Source: an uncultured Lachnospiraceae bacterium
GTDB taxonomy: Bacteria > Bacillota > Clostridia > Lachnospirales > Lachnospiraceae
Reading direction: 5' to 3'
DNA length: 12,280 nt
Assembly: GCA_947177465.1 (NCBI GenBank)
Contig: CAMWUP010000032.1
Location: 1 to 12,280 of the forward strand
Positions 6,910 to 12,280 of this stretch are shown one piece after another (positions within the stretch are counted from its first letter, which is position 1; each line of letters opens with the position of its first letter). The notes below the pieces were generated by a model. It saw only the letters and a list, made by a program, of their open reading frames with translations. It did no database searches and was not told the origin of the DNA. The position numbers and the translations under genes are program-made.

Positions 6910-8232
6910 TTGGGTACGATAATGTTACAAATATTATTACAGATTATTTTGATTTTGGTGAATGCTTTTTTTGCCGGCACGGAGCTGGCTGTCGTTTCAT
7001 TAAACACGACGAAGCTTCATAAGCTGGAGGACGACGGAGATAAACATGCAGCAAGACTTTTAAAGCTGGTGGAGGAACCGTCCGCCTTTTTATCCACAAT
7101 ACAGATAGGCGTTACGCTTGCCGGATATTTGGGAAGTGCTTTGGCGGCAGAGAATTTCTCAGGCTATCTGGTAAAATGGATTTATGTGGATTTGGGCTTT
7201 ACCGCGGTTTCCAAGGCGGCGCTGTCCATCATTGCCATAGTGCTGATTACGCTGATATTGGCTTACTTTACGCTGGTATTCGGTGAACTGGTGCCGAAGC
7301 GGATTGCCCTGCAGAAGCCATACGGAGTGGCAAAATTTTCCTACAGAGTGATATCGGCAATTGCTTTCGTCATGAAGCCTGTGATTCGCTTTCTTTCTTT
7401 TTCCACGAATTTGGTACTGCGCATCCTGCACATGAAGACCGAAGCGGAGGTGGAAAACATAACAGAAGAAGAAATCAGGATGATGGTGGATATTGGCGAG
7501 GAAAGAGGCAATATCGATGAGAACGAGAAAGAATGGATTCAGAATATTTTTGATTTTGACGATTTGAGTGTGCGCAGGGTGATGACGCAGCGGACTGATG
7601 TGGTCGCTATTTCCCTGAAGGACACCAAGGAGGAGATTCTGCATCTGATAGAGGAACGGGGGCTTTCCCGTTATCCGGTGTATGACGAGGATTTGGATGA
7701 TATTATCGGAATTTTGTATGCAAGAGATTTTCTGCTTGCCATAGGAAAGGGACTGCAACCGCAGATTAAGGATATTCTGCGTCCGGCGTATTTTGTGCCG
7801 GAGAGCATCCACGCGGATACACTGTTTGCCGATATGCAGAGGAAAAAAATTCATATTGCCGTCATTATAGACGAGTACGGCGCGTTGGAGGGCATCGTTA
7901 CCATGGAGGATTTGGTGGAGGAAATCGTCGGCAATATCTATGATGAGTTTGACCCCGAGGAGGAGCCTGAAATTGTACAGCTTGAGGATAATCTCTGGAA
8001 GGTAACCGGCAATACCACCATTGATGATTTGGCGGAGGAGCTTGACGTCGAGCTTTCCATGGAGGAGGAAGATTACGATACGGTGGGCGGTCTGATTATC
8101 AGCCTTCTGCAGGCAATTCCGGAGGACGGCGTCAGCTTCGATGTAGATGGCTTCGGACTGCATATTCATGTGGAGGATATACAGGACAGAAGAATTGAGA
8201 AGGCATATATCAGCAAGACAACAGCGGACTAA
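6910..8232 (+). CDS. CNNM/DUF21-CBS-CorC_HlyC membrane protein (hemolysin-family, Mg2+/Co2+ efflux type)
   Basis: A 440-residue protein with the standard three-part layout. Residues about 5-190 form the DUF21/CNNM membrane domain, with the conserved F-F-A-G-T-E-L-A stretch near residue 20 and the F-G-E-L-V-P-K-R segment. Two CBS repeats follow: one starting near V224 (V-M-T-Q-R-T-D-V) and one containing D-E-Y-G at 321-324, which usually bind adenine nucleotides. From about E354 to the end is the CorC_HlyC domain. The family includes bacterial Mg2+ exporters such as MpfA (YhdP) of B. subtilis and the CorC proteins; older names call it hemolysin without good evidence. TTG at 6910 is chosen because GGAGA at 6898-6902 is 7 bases away; the ATG at 6922 would be 19 away. 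The leader has a terminator, so metal-responsive attenuation is possible. Confidence 0.92.
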   Translation: MGTIMLQILLQIILILVNAFFAGTELAVVSLNTTKLHKLEDDGDKHAARLLKLVEEPSAFLSTIQIGVTLAGYLGSALAAENFSGYLVKWIYVDLGFTAVSKAALSIIAIVLITLILAYFTLVFGELVPKRIALQKPYGVAKFSYRVISAIAFVMKPVIRFLSFSTNLVLRILHMKTEAEVENITEEEIRMMVDIGEERGNIDENEKEWIQNIFDFDDLSVRRVMTQRTDVVAISLKDTKEEILHLIEERGLSRYPVYDEDLDDIIGILYARDFLLAIGKGLQPQIKDILRPAYFVPESIHADTLFADMQRKKIHIAVIIDEYGALEGIVTMEDLVEEIVGNIYDEFDPEEEPEIVQLEDNLWKVTGNTTIDDLAEELDVELSMEEEDYDTVGGLIISLLQAIPEDGVSFDVDGFGLHIHVEDIQDRRIEKAYISKTTAD

Positions 8233-8945
8233 ATCCAGCCGCCATCTATCGCAATAATCTGTCCCGTCATATAAGCGGGAGCGTTTACTACCTGCCACGC
8301 GAGTTCGGCAGCCTCTTCGGGGGTGCCGGCTCTGTCGGCAGGTATTTCTGCTATCAGGGCTTTTTGGTCTTCGGAGGAAAGACAGCGGTTCATGTCAGTG
8401 TCGATGAAACCGGGCGCCAAAGCGTTTACCTGTATATTGCTGGGCGCAAGCTCTTTGGCAAGCGCTTTGGTAAAGGCGTTCAGACCGCCCTTGGAGGCGC
8501 TGTAGGCGGTCTCCATGGAGGAGCCTGTCTGCCCCCAGACGGAGGAAATATTTAAGATGCGCCCGCTTTTTCTGTGCACCATGGCGGGGATGGCAAGCCT
8601 GCAGGTGTAGAAGCAGGCACTCAGGTTGGTGTCCATGATGCTGTGCCAGTCTGCGACGGACATCTCGGAGAGGAGACCGAAATAAGCCCTGCCTGCGTTG
8701 TTAATCAGCACGTCAAGGGGAGGAAGCTGTGCAAAAAGGCGTTCCACTGCCGCATAGTCCGACATATCGCAGGGAATCGCCGTACAGGGACTGCCGAACG
8801 TATCTGTCAGCTCCCTTTGCAGTAGGGAAAGCGCATCCGTACTGTGTGCGCAGGTGATAAAGGTGTGGTAGCCGTTTTTGGCAAAAATCCTTGCAATGGC
8901 AGCGCCGATGCCTCTGGACGCGCCGGTGATGAGAACGGTTTTCAT
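8229..8945 (-). CDS. Short-chain dehydrogenase/reductase (FabG-like)
   Basis: A 238-residue classical SDR, a cytosolic NAD(P)H-dependent oxidoreductase. The nucleotide-binding T-G-A-S-R-G-I-G lies at 7-14, N-N-A-G at 82-85, and the catalytic set is N107, S135, Y148 and K152 in the Y-S-A-S-K motif. The end (I-D-G-G-W-I) is typical of FabG-like proteins, and the length is normal. Arg after the Gly-Ala-Ser of the first loop suggests NADPH. The start is ATG at 8945, where AAAGGA lies about 10 bases upstream; longer frames up to 9041 add residues that no SDR has. No acyl-carrier or fatty-acid genes are nearby, so a housekeeping FabG role is not supported; it may reduce another keto compound. Its stop overlaps the convergent CNNM gene by 4 bases. 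A 133-bp inverted repeat lies in its predicted leader. Confidence 0.9.
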   Translation of the reverse strand: MKTVLITGASRGIGAAIARIFAKNGYHTFITCAHSTDALSLLQRELTDTFGSPCTAIPCDMSDYAAVERLFAQLPPLDVLINNAGRAYFGLLSEMSVADWHSIMDTNLSACFYTCRLAIPAMVHRKSGRILNISSVWGQTGSSMETAYSASKGGLNAFTKALAKELAPSNIQVNALAPGFIDTDMNRCLSSEDQKALIAEIPADRAGTPEEAAELAWQVVNAPAYMTGQIIAIDGGWI

Positions 8946-8966
8946 AGGGATAGGTTCCTTTCTGTA

Positions 8967-9101
8967 AGGTGATTGCGAGAGGCCTTTACAAGTGACGGGA
9001 TTATGCAATAGAGACAAAAACGGGCTCCGAAGCAGTGGCAAGTCGCCCTTATTTTGTCTCTATTACGTAATCCCTGCATTTTGAAGAGGCGGCAATCACC
9101 T
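8967..9101. repeat. 133-bp imperfect inverted repeat (MITE-like element or giant leader hairpin)
   Basis: AGGTGATTGC at 8967-8976 is the exact reverse complement of GCAATCACCT at 9092-9101. Inside, GGGATTA at 8997-9003 pairs with TAATCCC at 9068-9074, AATAGAGACAAAA at 9007-9019 with TTTTGTCTCTATT at 9052-9064, and GGGC at 9022-9025 with GCCC at 9045-9048. Weaker pairing spans 8983-8992 with 9080-9089. If the element is taken as 8968-9100, TAA flanks it directly on both sides (8965-8967 and 9101-9103), like a short target duplication. There is no T tract on either side, so it is not a terminator. There is no room for a transposase. Confidence 0.8.
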
Positions 9102-9112
9102 AAGATGGTTTT

Positions 9113-9141
9113 ATAGTAGCATGGGAGAGGGGGGATTACAA
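9113..9141 (-). promoter_or_regulatory. Promoter of the SDR gene
   Basis: On the minus strand, TTGTAA (9141-9136), a 17-base spacer and TACTAT (9118-9113) with TG one base upstream of the -10 make an extended -10 promoter. Transcription would start at about 9106, just outside the inverted repeat, so that the whole repeat is in the leader RNA. Confidence 0.65.
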
Positions 9142-9177
9142 GACGGATGAGATTTTTTTACCTCACCTATCATAAAC

Positions 9178-9205
9178 TTGACATGCATCTAATTAATTGT
9201 ATAAT
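9178..9205 (+). promoter_or_regulatory. Strong sigma-A-type promoter facing the relic region
   Basis: TTGACA at 9178-9183, a 16-base spacer and TATAAT at 9200-9205: both hexamers are perfect consensus. Transcription would begin near 9212. The RNA could start with a hairpin TACAGG (9214-9219) and CCTGTA (9250-9255), reinforced by AGG/CCT (9228-9230 and 9246-9248). No intact gene follows for over 600 bases; the promoter probably served the gene now reduced to relics, and may still drive the lipoprotein and permeases. Confidence 0.75.
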
Positions 9206-9448
9206 AATATTTGTACAGGTAAGATATAGGGCAAACAGTGTATGTCCTGCCTGTATAGGGGTGTGAAACAAGTAGGAATCAACGGGAATGGAGATTTGCA
9301 GATAGGGAAAACCGAACATCGTATATTCTGACAGTTTTATTACTGTTTCTTCGCATATTGTAATTTGTCATTATCATTCTACAGAGAAACCTGCTAAAAG
9401 AACAAAAAGAGATAAATATGAACTCAGATGCAGCAATAGAGGATTTTG
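9206..9448. other. Leader and unassigned sequence upstream of the relic
   Basis: After the hairpin at 9214-9255 there is a 20-base segment at 9277-9296 that matches the start region of the P-type ATPase gene (1665-1684) with one mismatch. It includes a GGAG-type ribosome binding site, but here the ATG inside it runs into TAG after four codons. From 9297 to 9448 I recognise no gene, repeat or RNA. The short frame from ATG 9419 encodes a Cys-rich tail in a different frame from the permease relic and is not credible. Confidence 0.4.
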
Positions 9449-9827
9449 CTATGGGGCATACTGCTTCCCTGTGCGGCTGTTTCTGTGCTGCCTTCTGAAT
9501 CGGGAGGAGCAGTCCGTACTGCACTGGGCGCAGGCAGGAAAATATTGTGGGCAGAATTGATTATCAGAAACCCGCTGCTTGTTATTATGATATTTCTAAT
9601 AACCGCATTGTGAAGCTGAATAAGGATTTGGTTAAAGAGGCTGTATACGGTACATTGGGAATGGAGGAAGGGAATTTCTCAGAACCAAGGGATATTGTTT
9701 GTTTATGTATCTACCAATGCTGCGCTTTTATATGATATCTTTCGGATATAAAACAGTCAATCGACTTTCAGTGCAGGAGGAAACCTACAAAAGGATTCGT
9801 TTAGATAGCGAAAATATACCTCTCTAG
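9449..9827 (+). pseudogene. Scrambled relic of an FtsX-like permease gene fused to a beta-propeller lipoprotein gene
   Basis: Four pieces match the genes downstream. First, 9455-9508 matches 11451-11504 of the permease without gaps (fixed offset 1996). Second, 9509-9582 matches 11760-11833 (offset 2251), so 255 bases, exactly 85 codons, are missing between them. The fused frame reads G-I-L-L-P-C-A-A-V-S and then A-V-R-T-A-L-G-A-G-R-K. Third, from 9589 to about 9695, it matches 10118-10224 of the propeller gene (D-I-S-N-N-R-I-V-K-L-N-K-D) without a gap. Fourth, 9730-9786 matches 10671-10727 (S-V-Q-E-E-T), after a loss of over 400 bases. Stop codons and frame changes separate the parts, ending at TAG 9825-9827. 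No protein is expected. The order permease then propeller is the reverse of the intact neighbours, so this is debris of an earlier unit in a tandem array. Confidence 0.85.
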
Positions 9828-9878
9828 TTCGCTGAAAAAAGCGAATAAAGGATGAGCATGTAAAGGAGGGAAAGATGG

Positions 9879-10849
9879 TTGAATAAACATGGAGGATTAG
9901 ATGGGAAAAGGAGTCTTGCGTTTGTTGTGGGCGTGTTATCTGTATTTTTGTTTTCGGCTTGTGGTAAGGAGAAGCCCTTCGTTTTTTGGGATTTTTTAGA
10001 TGATCAGGGTAATTATGAAATGAAGGGCGGTTATGATTTAAAGAAATTGATTTAGCCAGTATAGGAATTGGAACGCCCGGTGGAGTCTGTGTTTATAACG
10101 ATAATATATATGTGTGTGATATTTCCAATAGCTGTATTGTGAAATTAAACAAAGACTTTGTCAAGGAGGATACATACGGCACGTTAGGGATGGAGGAAGG
10201 AAATTTTTCTGAACCATGGGATATCACTTTTTCGGGCGGTTGTTTTTATGTACTTGATAGTGGTAATAACTCGGTTCAAAAATTTACATCAGATTTTCAG
10301 TATTTGGAAACGTATTATTTACAACCTTTACATTTAGAAAATACAGGCAACTATATCAGTATTGCAGTTGAGGAAGAAGGGTATATATATGTAACCACGG
10401 ATGTGGCAGATGCAGAGGATGCATATATACACTGCTGGAAAAATGGTAAGTGGAATAAAATAGGAGATGAAATCGTAGGTTACCTGTGTGCAGGAGATGA
10501 AAATATATATTTTGTAAATACATTTGAGTTTATAGTAGAAGAAAAAAAGACTATAACACAATCGGGAGAAAATATCCTGTACATACTGCAGGATAGGAAA
10601 CTTAAGCCGTTAGCACAGGTTTGTGACAGTTATGCACCGACTGCTCTTGTTTATCAGGACAATTGTTTTTATATGGTATCTGCTGGATACGGAATGGTTC
10701 ATTGCTTTTCGGTGCAAGAGGAGACCTTTGATACGCTTCTGGTTTTGCCAAAGGCGTGTCCGTATATGTATATGGATATAGACGAGGCCGGTAATATGTA
10801 TATTTCTGATAGGGAAAATAAATGTTTTTACGCTGCTGAAAAGCAGTAA
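9879..10849 (+). pseudogene. Six-bladed/NHL-like beta-propeller lipoprotein, broken by a one-base deletion
   Basis: TTG at 9879 follows AAAGGAGGG (9862-9870) with 8 bases between. It opens a frame with a basic N-terminus, a hydrophobic stretch and L-F-S-A-C-G, a lipobox with Cys at residue 28, so the product would be a membrane-anchored lipoprotein. This frame stops at 10053-10055. Adding one A to the short run at 10040-10042 joins it smoothly to the second frame: D-L-K-E-I-D-L-A-S-I-G-I-G-T-P-G-G-V. The second frame then runs to 10849, giving about 323 residues if repaired. The rest shows repeated blade-like segments (N-I-Y-V-C-D-I, C-F-Y-V-L-D-S, Y-I-Y-V-T-T-D, C-F-Y-M-V-S-A, N-M-Y-I-S-D-R) like NHL or 6-bladed propellers. 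A separate GTG at 10112 lacks a ribosome binding site. Two FtsX-like permeases follow, so it likely served as their extracellular partner. The frameshift may be real decay or a sequencing error. Confidence 0.75.
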
Positions 10850-10862
10850 TAGCGGTCGGAAG

Positions 10863-12026
10863 TTGCATTACAAAAGATTTGATACAGAAGGGGAGGCGTT
10901 TACTGTTTTTTTATTAAAAAATGCATGGAAATACATAATATATCACAAATATAACAGCCTCATTCTGATTATTGCGCTTGCGCTGGGATTTCTGTTTCCT
11001 TTGCTTGCAGTCAATGACATCAATGACCTGATAAGGGACGGGGAGGTATCGAAATATGAGGAAGCGTCCCATATAGCGGTTATTGAATATTTGATGCAGT
11101 ATAAGGACAAGGAAGAAATGGAGGCGGCACTCGGCAATTGTCTGAAAGAGGGGATATTTGAAGCAGCCGGCTATTTTCTTTCCAAGGGACTGACAGTCTG
11201 TGCGAAAGAAGCGTTTTATGCAAGTGGTATCTGTGCTATCAGTGAGAGCTACCTGTCGTTAGCCGGTTATGAGCTTGTGAATGGGGCTGCCTTTTCAGCG
11301 GAAGACTATGAAGAGGGAGGGGAAAAGGTGTGCCTGCTTGAGTATGGCGGGGTATTGGCAAGAAGCGGCATTGAGGTTGGTGATACAATTGAAATCGCGG
11401 GCAGCATATACAGGGTAAAAGGTATCGTGCGTGCACCAAGAACTTATGGAGGCATACTGATTCCTTATGCGGCTGTTTCTACTCGGTCTTCTGAACTGGG
11501 AGGAAGGATTCAGTATCGTATTTTGACATATGGGGAAACAGAAGCGAGACCAACACAGATTGCGGGCAGATTGTTCCCGCATGAGATGGGAAATTTAATT
11601 ACAGCGCAGACAGGCGTGCAGGAGGAAGAGCTTTACTATGATTCTATATGGACAGTAAACCGTTACCGTATACAGCGCGCCGTAATGGTGATTGTGTTTG
11701 CCGGTATCAATATACTGTTTCTTCTGGTTGGTATGATTGCCAGAGAAAAGTACGATATGGCAGTCCGAACTGCGCTGGGAGCAAGCAGAAAAATGCTATG
11801 GGTGGAATCGCTTATCAGAAATCTGCTGCTTGTGCTGTTTTCTCTTTTGCTGGCGTTACTCTTTTATCCGTTGGTGTCTGCCATGATAACCAAAGCGCGC
11901 AGCCTGCAGCTAAGGACATTTTTGCAGGTCAGCGTGATTGGTGTGGTATTGGTTTTTCTGATTGACAGTGTTGTACTTTTTGTGTGTTACGGAAAACAGG
12001 ATGTCGCACGGCTTTTGAAAGGGTAG
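10863..12026 (+). CDS. FtsX-like/MacB-type ABC transporter permease
   Basis: A protein of up to 387 residues with the FtsX/MacB layout: one N-terminal membrane segment (about 28-50), a large extracytoplasmic domain to about 265, then three membrane segments near 270-290, 315-340 and 352-375. The stretch A-V-R-T-A-L-G-A-S-R-K-M-L-W-V-E is the cytoplasmic coupling motif of this family, which contacts the ABC ATPase. The start is unclear. TTG at 10863 is the only in-frame start upstream but has no proper ribosome binding site. A good site, AAGGGGAGG at 10890-10898, is followed 6 bases later by CTG in another frame, and one extra T in the 7-T run would place that CTG in frame. The gene follows the lipoprotein after 13 bases and precedes a second permease by 15 bases, so all are likely one operon. 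No ATPase is in view. Substrate unknown; many relatives act in peptide resistance or lipoprotein handling. Confidence 0.8.
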   Translation: MHYKRFDTEGEAFTVFLLKNAWKYIIYHKYNSLILIIALALGFLFPLLAVNDINDLIRDGEVSKYEEASHIAVIEYLMQYKDKEEMEAALGNCLKEGIFEAAGYFLSKGLTVCAKEAFYASGICAISESYLSLAGYELVNGAAFSAEDYEEGGEKVCLLEYGGVLARSGIEVGDTIEIAGSIYRVKGIVRAPRTYGGILIPYAAVSTRSSELGGRIQYRILTYGETEARPTQIAGRLFPHEMGNLITAQTGVQEEELYYDSIWTVNRYRIQRAVMVIVFAGINILFLLVGMIAREKYDMAVRTALGASRKMLWVESLIRNLLLVLFSLLLALLFYPLVSAMITKARSLQLRTFLQVSVIGVVLVFLIDSVVLFVCYGKQDVARLLKG

Positions 12027-12041
12027 GGAGGAGTTGACGTT

Positions 12042-12280
12042 ATGAAATATTCACTGCAGAGAATTTTTCACAATCTGCGTTATAATCTGCCCATATATGT
12101 TTTTATTGCTGCTAATTTTATGCTGGGTGCGGGTCTCTTTATTACCTGCATGAATTATGTCATGACAAGCAGGGAGCGTTTGGAGGAAAGCAGGCAGAAA
12201 AAAGCGGATGGCGTTGTTATGGTTGCGCAGCAGATGCTTGTGACTTCCGGAAATGAGGAAGAAATGCATGATTATTATAG
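12042..12280 (+). CDS. Second FtsX-like ABC permease, N-terminal part (cut by window edge)
   Basis: ATG at 12042 follows GGGAGGAG (12026-12033) by 8 bases, and the frame stays open to the right edge for 79 codons. It shows a short basic N-terminus, a membrane segment at about 18-40 (I-Y-V-F-I-A-A-N-F-M-L-G-A-G-L-F-I), and then a charged extracytoplasmic region. This matches the start of FtsX/MacB-type permeases. It differs in sequence from the preceding permease, so the two may form a heterodimer rather than being recent copies. The family call rests on topology and position, since the conserved C-terminal part is outside the window. Confidence 0.7.
   Translation, partial: MKYSLQRIFHNLRYNLPIYVFIAANFMLGAGLFITCMNYVMTSRERLEESRQKKADGVVMVAQQMLVTSGNEEEMHDYY

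Noticed and set aside
7159..8298. Long minus-strand frame opposite the CNNM gene
   Set aside because: It is an antisense shadow of a well-conserved gene, has no membrane or domain pattern of its own and lacks a ribosome binding site.
8946..9041. Longer N-terminus for the SDR starting at 9041
   Set aside because: The added residues precede the canonical T-G-A-S nucleotide-binding start, derive from the inverted repeat, and the ATG at 8945 has a good ribosome binding site.
8967..9101. Large inverted repeat as a bidirectional terminator
   Set aside because: There is no T run on either side, and both candidate promoters point in ways that do not need a terminator at this place.
9828..9845. Small hairpin TTCGCT/AGCGAA after the relic as a terminator
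   Set aside because: Only 6 bp, and no T tract follows on the plus strand.

Overview
The window looks like a chromosomal segment of a gut-type Firmicute (Bacillota), most likely Lachnospiraceae. This rests on strong AGGAGG-type ribosome binding sites, sigma-A-like promoters, frequent TTG/GTG starts, an Rpn-type PD-(D/E)XK nuclease, and protein families common in that group. It is an inference; no rRNA or marker gene is present. I see no tRNA, rRNA, CRISPR array or complete insertion sequence.

Left part (1-1340): the 3' part of an Rpn-family nuclease/transposase gene, split by one in-frame TAA; then an AT-rich gap with a hairpin and short direct repeats; then a small VOC (glyoxalase-fold) protein.

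Metal and nucleotide-sensing part (1390-8232): a consensus-like promoter leads into a leader with yybP-ykoY (Mn2+) riboswitch signatures and an intrinsic terminator, followed by a type II P-type Ca2+/Mn2+ ATPase. This matches the known Mn2+-switch control of cation exporters. Next is a two-gene operon: a DUF1538 membrane protein made of two similar halves, and a protein of two PII-like domains, probably its soluble sensor or regulator. A second leader with its own promoter and terminator precedes a CNNM/DUF21-CBS-CorC_HlyC protein of the Mg2+/Co2+ exporter type. Three of these genes therefore concern membrane transport, and two may be controlled by attenuation in their leaders.

Middle (8229-9110): an SDR oxidoreductase on the minus strand overlaps the stop codon of the CNNM gene. 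Its predicted transcript starts at the edge of a 133-bp imperfect inverted repeat that looks like a MITE or a large leader hairpin.

Right part (9110-12280): a strong plus-strand promoter faces a scrambled relic built from pieces of a permease gene and a beta-propeller gene. Fuller copies follow: a beta-propeller lipoprotein gene broken by one missing A, an FtsX-like permease with an unclear start, and the first 79 codons of a second FtsX-like permease. No ABC ATPase is in view. The relic and these genes show tandem duplication followed by deletion, so this cluster seems to be decaying or recombining.
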